A stretch of DNA of 64,000 nt from Flavobacteriales bacterium (GTDB lineage: Bacteria > Bacteroidota > Bacteroidia > Flavobacteriales_G > Salibacteraceae): NCBI GenBank assembly GCA_003499525.1, contig DNTB01000066.1:1-64000 (forward strand). The letters are read 5' to 3'. This document shows, in pieces, positions 51,967-61,796 of the stretch; the first letter of the stretch is position 1; every line of letters starts with the position of its first letter. Made by a program: the position numbers and the translations under genes. The notes beneath the pieces were generated by a model. That model was given only the letters and a program-made list of their open reading frames with translations. It did no database searches and was not told where the DNA came from.

Positions 51967-54180
51967 TCATGTCGTAAGCCTGGATATTTGCTTGATCATC
52001 AGTGAACATTCCAGTGTAGTGAGAAAGTAGTGGAAGTACATCAAACTGTTTTTCAGGTTATAGTGATACTCAACAGAAATCCCCTGGACCTGAATCTTTA
52101 CAAACTGGTCTACCAGGGTTCGTAATTGTTCATCACTCTGATCATCGGGTACAGACCCACTTTGCAATCCCACCTCCACCTCGTTCAAATAATTAATGAT
52201 GTGTTTCGTGAAAGAAGTCATTTGACGGTATTGTTCCTCATTTAAAGGCTGGTGCATATTTAGGATATGTGTTTTGGTGATATCTGCCAGTTTCTGAAAC
52301 TCGTCAAGGATTCTGCGTTCTTCGTTATAATAGGTAAGGAGTAATTTGCTGGTTTCAAGGTTAACATCATTGGTCATGCGCAACTCATCATTAATACGCG
52401 AGATGTAGATATAATTGGTTTCTAGCTTTTTTTGAATTAGAGAGCTCGTTTTTCTTATTGCTCGCTTGTCCTCTTTCTTTAATGCCTTCAAAATGCCTCC
52501 TAATTCATGTATATAAAAAGATTTAAGACCCTTAATTCGTTGCCGGACATGAGGTATTATAACAATTGGAGTACGTTCATACCATTTTTCAGGTAAATCC
52601 AACTTTAGTGCTTCCTTTACACGGTTATCCGTGTATTTATTGACGAGATAAATTGCGGTGAGTACAATGGCGATGACTATGCCAACCCCTACAAATTCGG
52701 TATAGAAGATAACAGTTGCAAAAATACCCGAAACCAAAAGAGCACTTAGAGCAGTGAGAAACCAACCACCGACAACGGTAAAAACACCTGAAACTCTGTA
52801 AACCGCGCTATCCCGATTCCAGGCCCTGTCAGCAAGAGAAGTTCCCATGAGCACCATAAAGGATACATAGGTTGTTGAAAGTGGAAGTTTTAATGATGTC
52901 CCGAGCGAGATCAAAAAGGCGGCAACAATAAGATTAACGGAAGCCCGAACCATATCAAAAGCAACGGGCTCTTCCTGTCCGTTTACCAACAAGGTTTTTC
53001 GTTCAAACCTGCGTTCTATGGCTTGTACAATGAAGTTAGGGGTAACCTTTATTACCATTCCTGATATGAAAGAAAAGAAGGAAACTACATTGCGTACTGC
53101 TTCATTTCCTCGGAATCGCTCCATTCCTTCACTTTGGCGGCTCAAATCAACACTGGTTTGAACTACATTTCTGGCTTTCTTTGAAAGCCACAGAGAAGTG
53201 ATCATGATCATTCCTGCGAGCAGCAGGAAATAGAAACTTGAAGTATCGACCGGGTTCATAAATGCCTCCATGCTAAATTCATCAGCAGGTATACCGCTGT
53301 CAACCCAGAGAGTATATGCTTCAAAACTTGCCAGAGGAACGCCAATGAAGTTTACAAGGTCATTGCTCGCAAAAGCCATGGCCAGAGCAAAAGTTCCAAG
53401 TAGGGTCACAAAACGGAATGGGTCAAACCCCTTTCTGTTTGCCAGTATAAAGAATACCATGGTGAAGACTATGAAGACAATAAGGCTCACGGTCCAGGCA
53501 TTGTCATTTAGAAACATTACAACTTGACTGTACTTGAGAGGAGAATGTTTAAATGCCACTCTAAAAACAAAATTTGTGATAATTGCTACGGATATTCCAC
53601 CAAGAACGGCTCCTAATGTTCGGTTTATACCTTTGTAATTAAAGGTTACAATCGACCGGACAATAAACTGCCCTAACCAGCCCAGAAAAAACGCAAAGAA
53701 TACGGAGACGAAAACTGCTACGATCATCTGTAGCGCTTTAGTGGAATTAATGTAACCAGCCAAAGCACTAACAGCCTCATTTTGCTCGTACATCTTGAGC
53801 ATGGAAATAGCCAGAGAAGCGCCAAGAAGTTCAAAAACTATGGAAATGGTGGTTGATGTGGGAAGCTTTAAGGAATTGAATAGATCTAAAATCAGTACAT
53901 CGGTCATCATAACCACAATGTAGATGAAGAGAATATCCTGAAAAGAAAGCATCTTCGGCGTGAATACACCATTCTTTGCTATTTCCATCATACCTCCCGC
54001 AGAGGAAGCTCCAGCAAGAATGCCGATGGAAGCTACAATCATGATGAGTCTGAAGCTTCCAGCCCGGGCTCCAATGGCGGAGGTTAGAAAATTTACCGCG
54101 TCATTTGACACCCCAACGATCAGGTCGAAAACCGCAAGTGCTAGAAGAATTAGAACTACGACAAGAAACAGGTTATCCAT
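51967..54180 (-). CDS. PiT-type inorganic phosphate transporter with PhoU-like C-terminal domain
   Basis: 737 residues. Twelve or so membrane helices cover ~1-525. The PHO4 duplicated signatures are visible as VGVSNDAVNFLTSAIGA near 22-38 and FASNDLVNFIGVPLASF in the second repeat. The last ~195 residues (nt 51970-52560) are a soluble helical bundle resembling PhoU. PiT proteins take up phosphate with protons or cations; the tail may gate this. pitA-like proteins of many bacteria pair with a separate phoU-like gene, so this looks like the fused version. It is the last gene of the minus run. Confidence 0.9.
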   Translation of the reverse strand: MDNLFLVVVLILLALAVFDLIVGVSNDAVNFLTSAIGARAGSFRLIMIVASIGILAGASSAGGMMEIAKNGVFTPKMLSFQDILFIYIVVMMTDVLILDLFNSLKLPTSTTISIVFELLGASLAISMLKMYEQNEAVSALAGYINSTKALQMIVAVFVSVFFAFFLGWLGQFIVRSIVTFNYKGINRTLGAVLGGISVAIITNFVFRVAFKHSPLKYSQVVMFLNDNAWTVSLIVFIVFTMVFFILANRKGFDPFRFVTLLGTFALAMAFASNDLVNFIGVPLASFEAYTLWVDSGIPADEFSMEAFMNPVDTSSFYFLLLAGMIMITSLWLSKKARNVVQTSVDLSRQSEGMERFRGNEAVRNVVSFFSFISGMVIKVTPNFIVQAIERRFERKTLLVNGQEEPVAFDMVRASVNLIVAAFLISLGTSLKLPLSTTYVSFMVLMGTSLADRAWNRDSAVYRVSGVFTVVGGWFLTALSALLVSGIFATVIFYTEFVGVGIVIAIVLTAIYLVNKYTDNRVKEALKLDLPEKWYERTPIVIIPHVRQRIKGLKSFYIHELGGILKALKKEDKRAIRKTSSLIQKKLETNYIYISRINDELRMTNDVNLETSKLLLTYYNEERRILDEFQKLADITKTHILNMHQPLNEEQYRQMTSFTKHIINYLNEVEVGLQSGSVPDDQSDEQLRTLVDQFVKIQVQGISVEYHYNLKNSLMYFHYFLTTLECSLMIKQISRLTT

Positions 54181-54311
54181 GCTGGGTTTTGTTTTTCTTG
54201 ATTACCAGAAAATCGGGCAAGATTGACCAAAATCGTTGCAAATAAAAGTCTTGAATATTACGACAACGTTCAGATTGTATTAAATAGACGAAGATTTGTT
54301 TGTTTATAAGA

Positions 54312-56681
54312 CTATTGAAGTATTATGGGCTTACTGCTTGAGGTGCCATCCTGAAACTCCAGGGTGACCACATAGTTTCCTGCTGAGATGTTCCCAACCT
54401 GAAGTGGTATACCCTCTTGATAAAAGGCTTTGAGTACCACCTGTCCTGTCATATCGATTACTTTTATGCTTTTCACCAATGGAGCATTTGGGTGATCGAT
54501 AATAAAAGAATCTGCTGCAGGATTTGGAATAATATTCCATCCGTGCTTCAAACTGCCAATAATCGATTCGGCGTTGCCCAAAACGGCATCATATGCACCT
54601 ATTGCGTATTCGCCTTCAACTAAATCAGAAATGATCAGCATCGCTACTTTAGTGCCCGGCCCGGCATGATTTAAGGTATAAGATGAGTATTCAGCCCATT
54701 CGTCAGCTGGTGATTCACGATATAGTAGTAAAATACTATCTCCCGGAAAACTGAGTACTGTCGTATCCAGAAAAGCTCCGTTTGCTGTTCCCTGTAAAAT
54801 ACCCTGGGCGGTTACCGTCATACTGTCAGTAGAACCTATTACTTTCCAATAACGGGAATCTGAGATTCTAATAGCCCTCTCCGGCATGGTTCTAAAATCA
54901 TCTGGTGGTGCCCAATGATGCTCTATTCTTAATGGTTGCATTGCTTGACCCGTATAGTTTGAAATGGAATATCCCAGAAAAGTATTTCCTGCAAGTACGC
55001 CGCCATCACGGTCAATATTAAACGCATCTACTGTAGTTGCAAATTGAAGCCTTTCATTCGGGTTTACTATAGTCAGGGAAGGAGCAAATGGCAGGATATG
55101 ATTCCACATCGTTAAGCGACCGTCAACGGTGTCCTTGAGAATTACTGTATCGTTTGTTGCAGAGATAAAAGCAATTTCCAAAGGTATTTTACCATAAAAC
55201 TCTGGGGCACTATTGAGTTTTTGTTGAATAAAGGTTTGAACCTCATATTCTTGTCCATTTGGAATGGTTACGACGCTATCCACTACATAATCTGGAAATC
55301 CACCTTCAAATACCCAAAATGGGAAGAATTCGGAAGCATCCAGTGGAGTATTTTGGGTAATGTAGTCTTGCAACCCTATGGATGACATGGTATCAAACCT
55401 TCTTTCTTGAAGAAAACCCGTCATTGTGGAAATGAATAGGGAATCACCTAGAAATTCACGAAGGTTCTGTACCACCATGGCACCCTTGTCATATACATGT
55501 GTTCCGTAAGTGTACTCATGAGGTACCCCTGATATAGCCCTGTGATATTCTTCATTGACATGTGCGAATCTCAAAACATCGTATTTGTTTTGTTCAAAAT
55601 CTTCCCTTGCCCGGTTCCATCCGTATTTATGTTCGAGAAAAAGACGCTCGCAAAAGGAAGCAAAACCTTCGTTGAGCCACATATCTTCCGGGGTAAGGCA
55701 TGTGGCTAAATTCCCCCACCAATGATGACTTAATTCATGTGCCATTAGTGTTTCCCAATCGGTTGTACCGTCAATTGCACCGCTCATATAAGCGATATTT
55801 CCTGCGTGTTCCATCGCACCACTCATGCCCGGTGCGGAATAGTATCCTATTCGGTCAAAGGCATATTCACCAAAATAGGATTCATAAATCCGGACGGCAT
55901 CTTCAAGATTCTGAAATGACAATCGCATAGGGTTCGTGTTGGAATTTGAAGAGAAAAGCTCCACCGGAATACTGTCGGCCAACCCGTCTACTTTAAATAT
56001 AATATCATGATAGGGCCCTGCTGCTACAGAAACGAGGTACGATGGAAGCGTTTGATCGATGGCATACTCATATCTCACTTTGTTTCCTGGAAGAGTTTGA
56101 ACGGACTGTTCTGTTCCATTGCAGGTAACTTTATTTCCAGCTTCTACCGTAATTCCGAATGAATACGTGCAGCGCTCCCTGAAATTATCAAAGCAAGGAT
56201 AAAAATACCGTCCAACGTTATGAGGCTTAGCTTCAAACCCTGCACCCACCTGATACCCAAAGGAACCTGAAAACTTAAATCCTCCCCAACCCTCATTCTT
56301 TGGTGTACCCTGATAAAAAATACGTAAGGTTATCGTGTCTGTAATGGAGTAGAACAGTCCAAGATCAATGGTCAAAAGAGTATCGTCGTAATTAAAACTC
56401 AAATTCCCAGTTGGCCCAACTATTGAATCTACGTCATATTGAAGTAGGTCTAAGGGAACATGCTTTAAGAATTGAATTTTAGGAGTGATAGTGACATCTG
56501 CATAACCTGATAAATAGCGAGCACCAATATCTAATTCTAGCTCCAAATGTGTATGAACTATATCAATGCTATCGCTTCTTTGATTTTCCACATTGGGATA
56601 GACTCCCTGGGCACTTGAGGAAAGAGTTATAACAGTTGATAGAAGAATGATTAGGAATAATTTAGAGAATAAAATCCTCAT
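54312..56681 (-). CDS. M1 family metallopeptidase with T9SS C-terminal sorting domain
   Basis: 789 residues. Signal peptide ~1-25 (SSSAQ). The M1 domain has HELSH at 315-319 as zinc site with third ligand Glu338 in NEGF, and the exopeptidase motif GAMEH at 288-292, the variant common in bacterial M1 enzymes. The last ~75 residues (nt 54312-54540) form a type A C-terminal domain with IIPNPAAD, VKSIKVIDMTGQVVL and LQVGNISAGNYVV. It should be exported across the outer membrane by the type IX system and attached or released. It follows the methyltransferase gene by six bases. Confidence 0.93.
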   Translation of the reverse strand: MRILFSKLFLIILLSTVITLSSSAQGVYPNVENQRSDSIDIVHTHLELELDIGARYLSGYADVTITPKIQFLKHVPLDLLQYDVDSIVGPTGNLSFNYDDTLLTIDLGLFYSITDTITLRIFYQGTPKNEGWGGFKFSGSFGYQVGAGFEAKPHNVGRYFYPCFDNFRERCTYSFGITVEAGNKVTCNGTEQSVQTLPGNKVRYEYAIDQTLPSYLVSVAAGPYHDIIFKVDGLADSIPVELFSSNSNTNPMRLSFQNLEDAVRIYESYFGEYAFDRIGYYSAPGMSGAMEHAGNIAYMSGAIDGTTDWETLMAHELSHHWWGNLATCLTPEDMWLNEGFASFCERLFLEHKYGWNRAREDFEQNKYDVLRFAHVNEEYHRAISGVPHEYTYGTHVYDKGAMVVQNLREFLGDSLFISTMTGFLQERRFDTMSSIGLQDYITQNTPLDASEFFPFWVFEGGFPDYVVDSVVTIPNGQEYEVQTFIQQKLNSAPEFYGKIPLEIAFISATNDTVILKDTVDGRLTMWNHILPFAPSLTIVNPNERLQFATTVDAFNIDRDGGVLAGNTFLGYSISNYTGQAMQPLRIEHHWAPPDDFRTMPERAIRISDSRYWKVIGSTDSMTVTAQGILQGTANGAFLDTTVLSFPGDSILLLYRESPADEWAEYSSYTLNHAGPGTKVAMLIISDLVEGEYAIGAYDAVLGNAESIIGSLKHGWNIIPNPAADSFIIDHPNAPLVKSIKVIDMTGQVVLKAFYQEGIPLQVGNISAGNYVVTLEFQDGTSSSKPIILQ

Positions 56682-56687
56682 AAACAG

Positions 56688-57428
56688 TTATTTATGATTT
56701 CTTTGATGACTTACTTCGTACATTGCGATACCAACCGATACAGAAACATTTAGTGAATCTGTCACACCCTGCATTGGGATTTTAACCTGCTGAGATGAGA
56801 GTTCCGCGATCGAATGCGAGACCCCCTTATCTTCGTTGCCAAAGATCATAGCCGTAGGAAGTTTAAGATCAATTTCATTCAATGCCTGCGTACTTTTTTC
56901 ACTAAATGCAAGGGTTTGCAGACCTGAATTATTGAGATAGGTTATGCACTCTTTCAATGATTTTACTTTGATGATCGGAAGGTGCAATAGGGCACCGGCG
57001 GAGGTTTTCATTGCATCTTCCTGAACAGGGGCCGATCCTTTGAGAGGAATGACAATAGCATGGCCTCCCATACATTCTACCGATCGGCAAATTGCTCCGA
57101 AGTTTCGGACATCTGTAACTCCATCCAGTACTGCAAGCAAAGGAGTTTTTCCCGATTCAAACAAGCCCTGAATAAAGCTTTCCAGAGGCACGAATTCAAC
57201 TGGAGAAATGAACCCAATGATTCCCTGATGATTTCCCGGTGAAAGACGTTTGAGCTTTGGGGCTGGAACGTAATGAACTCCAACATTGTGGGTACGAGAT
57301 AATTTATGCAGTTCTGCCTGAGTTTTGGGGTTTAAGGTATTGGAAGCGAAAATTCTGTCAAGCGCTTTTCCTGTTTTCAATGCTTCTTCTACTGGATGGA
57401 ATCCATATATCATTTGTTTTTTGCCCAT
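56688..57428 (-). CDS. rlmB: TrmH/SpoU family RNA 2'-O-methyltransferase (RlmB-like)
   Basis: 246 residues from ATG 57428, one base after the stop of the upstream gene; a longer frame up to 57470 would overlap that gene. The N-terminal substrate-binding domain has IYGFHPVEEAL, and the SPOUT domain has the knot motifs DGVTDVRNFGAICRSVECMG, IFGNEDKGVSHSIAE and LNVSVSVGIAMYE. The closest characterised type is RlmB, which methylates G2251 of 23S rRNA, but TrmH-type substrate choice cannot be read with certainty. Confidence 0.88.
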   Translation of the reverse strand: MGKKQMIYGFHPVEEALKTGKALDRIFASNTLNPKTQAELHKLSRTHNVGVHYVPAPKLKRLSPGNHQGIIGFISPVEFVPLESFIQGLFESGKTPLLAVLDGVTDVRNFGAICRSVECMGGHAIVIPLKGSAPVQEDAMKTSAGALLHLPIIKVKSLKECITYLNNSGLQTLAFSEKSTQALNEIDLKLPTAMIFGNEDKGVSHSIAELSSQQVKIPMQGVTDSLNVSVSVGIAMYEVSHQRNHK

Positions 57429-57429
57429 A

Positions 57430-58722
57430 TTATGCGTCTTTGGACGAGATTCTGCCCTGTCGCCAGGCATCGACCGACCGATACCAAGGATTTTTGTAAA
57501 TCGTAGATCGGACTAGCTCATAGTCATTGTTAGTAAAAGGATTTATGACTTTGTTAAAATTAAAATTGGTCGATCTGTAGTTTTTTTCCTCTCCATAGAT
57601 CCAGGTCTCTCCATTCCCAGACCGATAAACCACATCCGGCGGCCCGAATACAATGTAAATGATTCCTCTATCTGTCTTCCAACCTTCTTTGTAAGAGGTA
57701 AAATAGTAATTAGCGTTTTCAACACGGCTATAATACAGTTTTATGAGTTCTCGTGCCCTATCGGGATTTTGACCCGCTTTAAGCCAAAAGCGCTCCAGGT
57801 TTTTCCGAAGTTCTGGAGTGTTTTTCAATGCATTGTACTCCTTTTTTGTCAAAACAAATCTCATGGCTGACAGCATTTCCTCTGGAGTATTAATTTCAGG
57901 ATAGTCTTCTCCAAACGCATACACAGTCCAGCCGTTTTTGGTTTCGTTGGATGGAGTGATGTGATAAAATCCATTGTCGCCCGGTGTGAAAGAAAATACT
58001 CCAGACCCTTGATTTATTAATTCGCTAAGGGTGTGGTTATCGTAATTGAATTTGACTTTTTGATTCAGTGCAAACGGCGGCGGTGCAATGGGAAATATCA
58101 TCGAGAAATGATGATTGTACAACGGACCTGAATGACGATCCTTTTTATACTCAATCAACACCTCCTCACCCGGGTAGAGGTACTCTCGAAACAGGAGTGC
58201 TCCAGTAGATTTCAAGGTTACTTTAAAATTCTGGCGATTATTTTTATTGCGTTTATCAATTTCCACGAAGGATACGATCTCTTCTTTCTTGATCATATCG
58301 ATAAGTACAACCTTCAGTAAATATGAATTGGGGTAAGTGGCATTGATTTTAAAATCCCCGGACAATTGATTGGATCCCTTAAAAGCGATGGTGTCGATCA
58401 TTTCAAATGTAGAACTGTCGATTACTTCTTTTGACTCGAAACCTTTGTACAGTTCCCATTTCACCTTAATCTGGGCCTCTTCCAGTCCTGTGGGGCTCAG
58501 TCCATAGGTCAGCGTTCGATTGTGTACCATAAAGTGCACCTCTGTTTCTTCATCATTACTATGATACACAACAAACCGGGGAGATGGATCGTCAGAGTCA
58601 ATGCCATAAATTTCGGAGAAATCTGTTTCACTAAGCTTTTCCTTTTTACCACAGGCCTGGGTTAGGAAAACAGCAATTATAATTAAGATTAGAGGTAGTT
58701 TAATCCTGCTCATCATTCTCAA
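57430..58722 (-). CDS. GWxTD domain-containing lipoprotein
   Basis: 430 residues. N-terminal hydrophobic segment ends LTQAC-Gly-Lys-Lys, consistent with a lipoprotein signal. A beta-rich middle part precedes the GWxTD motif (GWKTDRGIIYIVFGPPDVV) near 345. The family is common in Bacteroidota and near ribosome or envelope genes; its function is unknown. It overlaps the end of rmuC by 23 nt and is followed one base later by the methyltransferase gene. Confidence 0.87.
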   Translation of the reverse strand: MRMMSRIKLPLILIIIAVFLTQACGKKEKLSETDFSEIYGIDSDDPSPRFVVYHSNDEETEVHFMVHNRTLTYGLSPTGLEEAQIKVKWELYKGFESKEVIDSSTFEMIDTIAFKGSNQLSGDFKINATYPNSYLLKVVLIDMIKKEEIVSFVEIDKRNKNNRQNFKVTLKSTGALLFREYLYPGEEVLIEYKKDRHSGPLYNHHFSMIFPIAPPPFALNQKVKFNYDNHTLSELINQGSGVFSFTPGDNGFYHITPSNETKNGWTVYAFGEDYPEINTPEEMLSAMRFVLTKKEYNALKNTPELRKNLERFWLKAGQNPDRARELIKLYYSRVENANYYFTSYKEGWKTDRGIIYIVFGPPDVVYRSGNGETWIYGEEKNYRSTNFNFNKVINPFTNNDYELVRSTIYKNPWYRSVDAWRQGRISSKDA

Positions 58723-60043
58723 TTCCTAAATTCACCAATTCATCCGGCAACTTGTCCTTGGTTTTTACTCCTAATTCGCGCATTTTGTCAGCAGTTCTGA
58801 TCATGTTTCCTCTACCTTCAGTGAGTTTATTCATGGCGCCATCATAAGCTTCCTGGCTTTTTTTCAATCCTTTTTTTATGTCCTCCATATCGTTTACAAA
58901 CCCTCTGAATTTATTATACAGCGCGGATCCCAACCGGGCAATTTCCATTACATTTCTAGTCTGCTTTTCTTGTTTCCAGAGCGAAGCAATGGTTCTTAAT
59001 GTAGCAAGCAGAGTGGTAGGACTTACCAGTACAATCTTATTGGACCACGCATAATTAAATAATTCTACATCAGATTTTAATGCTACACTAAAAGACGATT
59101 CAATCGGAATAAACATTAAGGTAAATTCGGGAGAAGCCAACTCATCGGTATCAAAGTACTTCTTTTCACTTAGCTCTTTGATGTGATTTCGTATAGACTT
59201 GATGTGATTCCTTACAGCCATTTCTCTAACCTTGGAATCAGTTGCTGACGACAATTGTTCGTATGCTACCAAAGACACTTTCGAGTCAATAATGATGTGT
59301 TTATTGTCCGGGAGGTATACCACCGCATCAGGTCGATATAATGTGCCGTCTGTTCGATGAACGACAACTTCCATCCGGTATTCCCTGTCTTTTTCCAATC
59401 CGGAGAGCTCTAGTACTCTCTCGAGTACCAATTCACCCCAGTTACCTCTCAATTTTGAATCTCCTTTTAATGCCTTGGTCAGGTTGGTAGCATCCTCCGA
59501 GAGCTGAGCATTTAGTTTCGTCAGGTTTTCAATTTCTTTTTTTAAACTGGTCTTATCTCTTAGCTCTTTGTCATAGGTCTCGTCAACTTTTCGTTCAAAG
59601 TCGCTAATTCTTTGTTTAAGAGGATCCAGAACGGAATGGAGTTGCTTCTGATTTTGGTCGACCAATGATTCAGCGTTGGTTTTCAGAATTTTGTTTCCAA
59701 TATTCTCAAATTCCAACTTCAGTTGTTCCTGAAATTCCTTGAGCTCCTTGTTTTGTTGCTCCAACGAGGCGCGCTGACTCGTGGATCGGATGAGTTCTTC
59801 CGTTTTTGTTCTTAGCTCTGAGCGTATTTCCTCATTCCTGTTTTTTAGCTCTTCTACCTCATTGAGGTGATTCTCCAACTTGTTTTCAGCTGTTGCCAGA
59901 TCAATGCTCAATTGCGTGTTTTCAACTTCCTTTTTTAAGAACTCCTCAGTTTTAAGGTTTAGCCTTTTCCGCATTGATACAAGCACCAACATGGGGGCGA
60001 ATATTCCGAGAACAAATCCAATAAGAAGGGGTAAATAGTCCAT
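58700..60043 (-). CDS. rmuC: DNA recombination protein RmuC
   Basis: 447 residues. An N-terminal membrane helix (~3-22) is followed by a long coiled coil (~30-190) and a nuclease-like domain with KGDSKLRGNWGELVLERVLE, PDAVVYLPDNKHIIIDSKVS and FIPIESSFSVAL. The conserved D-x(n)-DSK pattern suggests a PD-(D/E)XK fold. RmuC limits inversion/recombination in E. coli. It lies ten bases after the Omp85-type gene and overlaps the GWxTD gene. Confidence 0.93.
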   Translation of the reverse strand: MDYLPLLIGFVLGIFAPMLVLVSMRKRLNLKTEEFLKKEVENTQLSIDLATAENKLENHLNEVEELKNRNEEIRSELRTKTEELIRSTSQRASLEQQNKELKEFQEQLKLEFENIGNKILKTNAESLVDQNQKQLHSVLDPLKQRISDFERKVDETYDKELRDKTSLKKEIENLTKLNAQLSEDATNLTKALKGDSKLRGNWGELVLERVLELSGLEKDREYRMEVVVHRTDGTLYRPDAVVYLPDNKHIIIDSKVSLVAYEQLSSATDSKVREMAVRNHIKSIRNHIKELSEKKYFDTDELASPEFTLMFIPIESSFSVALKSDVELFNYAWSNKIVLVSPTTLLATLRTIASLWKQEKQTRNVMEIARLGSALYNKFRGFVNDMEDIKKGLKKSQEAYDGAMNKLTEGRGNMIRTADKMRELGVKTKDKLPDELVNLGIENDEQD

Positions 60044-60053
60044 GAACTAATGA

Positions 60054-61796
60054 TCAAAAATAGTTGACAAAGCCAAAATGAATTTTTCCTGTTCGGAGTT
60101 CAACTGGATTTCCTCGTTGACTTCCCAGGGCGTAAAATAACGAAAATATACCCGCTTTAGTAGAGAATGATATTCCCCCTCCAAATCCAAAAGGAACGTC
60201 AGAATCATAACTGGAAATATAAGACTGTTCATACCATCCTACATCCGTAAAAAGTGTCAGATATGAGTCTTTCTCGAATAGTAGCCTGAGTTCGGTCGTA
60301 CCTACCCCGTAACTTGATGCAAGGATGGATTGCTCGTCAAATCCGCGGATTGAGTGTATTCCCCCAATTCGATAGGACTGATTGGATGTCAGATTATCAG
60401 TTTGCAAGGAAGCACCATGAGCCCGAAAAAGCAAAGTCCATTGTCTTCCTAGTGGAATAAAAAGGTGGAAATCAAGTTTGGCTTCGAGTTGAGTGCTGCT
60501 GAGAGCAATACTATCTCCGATTTGTTCAGCGAGCAAAGGATCTACAATTAATTCGTTCTCTCCTACAGAGAATTCTGCACTCAGAACATACCCTTTTCGT
60601 GGATTGAAACGGTAATCCAGAGCTGAGTGCTGAAATGCAATGCCATAGGTTAGTGCCCTCGAATTGGAATTGTTTAAGTTGGAACCCGGTAAGGCATCAG
60701 GCCTAATAATATCTGAGCTAAACCAGCGTACAAATCCGGTAAATGTTGACGAACTCGGCAAGCTATAGGTTATGCCAAGTTTATGCTCAACATTGTTAAA
60801 TGTCGTATCCTGTCTATAAATGTCCAGGTTGTATCTCAGTCCAAATGGACTTCTGAATAAGAATGGAGTTCCGGCCCCTAATTTAATCTGCTGTGTTTGG
60901 TCCTGTAAGCGTTGCCAGTTTAGATTCAAATCCTCCCCCCATCCGAGTGCATTGCCCAGTTTTAAATCAATATTTCCGGTAATTACAATCTCCGTCGATT
61001 CTTCCTGGGGTTGGAATCCGAGGATGCCATCGAAACTGCTTGATCTGGAGCCCCCAACATGGACGATAAGCCTGGCCTTTCCTTTTTCGGAAAAGATAAT
61101 TTCAGGTGGGTCAAGAAGAGTCAAATATTTATTGTTCTGTATGTTTCGATCAATTCGGAGAAGTTGAACCTCCGAATACAAATCCCCTTTCCTGATGGCG
61201 ATAACGTTCTGTATGTAGTAATCAGTTAGTTTAACCTTTTCCCGAATAATCTGAATAGAATCGATGCGGTATAAAGGTCCTTTGTCCAATAAAACCATGG
61301 CATTAACCTCTCCAACATCCACCCTCACACTATCTAATCTTATGCGCGCAAAGGGATATCCGTTGTTTTCACAATAGCTGATTATACTTTCAAAAAACCT
61401 GGAGACAAAGGCACTTGAAAACTGCGTTCGTGCAATAAACTTATCTCGGTAACCGGATTTTGTCATGATTTCCTCATCTACTTCAGATATGTTGAGCTGA
61501 ACATCTTCGATTTTATTTCCCACATATATTTTAATTTCAGCTTCACCCTGCTCAATGATAAAAGAGTCAATGGAAGCCTCCAGGTAGCCATTGTTATGAA
61601 GGTAGGATACGTAATTCCTAGCCTCGCGAATAACTGCAGCTGAATCCGATATTTTTGTGTTGGGTTGATATTTTAATAGCTTTCTATCAGGCATTCCATC
61701 AGTATAAAGCCATGTTGTTGAAATTTTTTCCTGACTGAGCAAAGTCGTGGAGATAAATAATGAGAACAGAAGTATCTTGAGACGGAACAGTTTCAT
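60054..61796 (-). CDS. Omp85-superfamily outer-membrane protein
   Basis: 580 residues. Signal peptide ~1-22. Residues ~40-240 resemble POTRA repeats (for example PLYRIDSIQIIREKVKL and the FSSAFVSRFFESIISYCENN segment). The C-terminal barrel contains GGIHSIRGFD, the (V/I)RGF loop of BamA/TamA/FhaC proteins, and ends with aromatic residues (VNYF). It is smaller than BamA (about 800) and so is more like TamA or a partner. Role in outer-membrane protein insertion or transport is inferred. Its ATG directly follows the ung stop. Confidence 0.85.
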   Translation of the reverse strand: MKLFRLKILLFSLFISTTLLSQEKISTTWLYTDGMPDRKLLKYQPNTKISDSAAVIREARNYVSYLHNNGYLEASIDSFIIEQGEAEIKIYVGNKIEDVQLNISEVDEEIMTKSGYRDKFIARTQFSSAFVSRFFESIISYCENNGYPFARIRLDSVRVDVGEVNAMVLLDKGPLYRIDSIQIIREKVKLTDYYIQNVIAIRKGDLYSEVQLLRIDRNIQNNKYLTLLDPPEIIFSEKGKARLIVHVGGSRSSSFDGILGFQPQEESTEIVITGNIDLKLGNALGWGEDLNLNWQRLQDQTQQIKLGAGTPFLFRSPFGLRYNLDIYRQDTTFNNVEHKLGITYSLPSSSTFTGFVRWFSSDIIRPDALPGSNLNNSNSRALTYGIAFQHSALDYRFNPRKGYVLSAEFSVGENELIVDPLLAEQIGDSIALSSTQLEAKLDFHLFIPLGRQWTLLFRAHGASLQTDNLTSNQSYRIGGIHSIRGFDEQSILASSYGVGTTELRLLFEKDSYLTLFTDVGWYEQSYISSYDSDVPFGFGGGISFSTKAGIFSLFYALGSQRGNPVELRTGKIHFGFVNYF

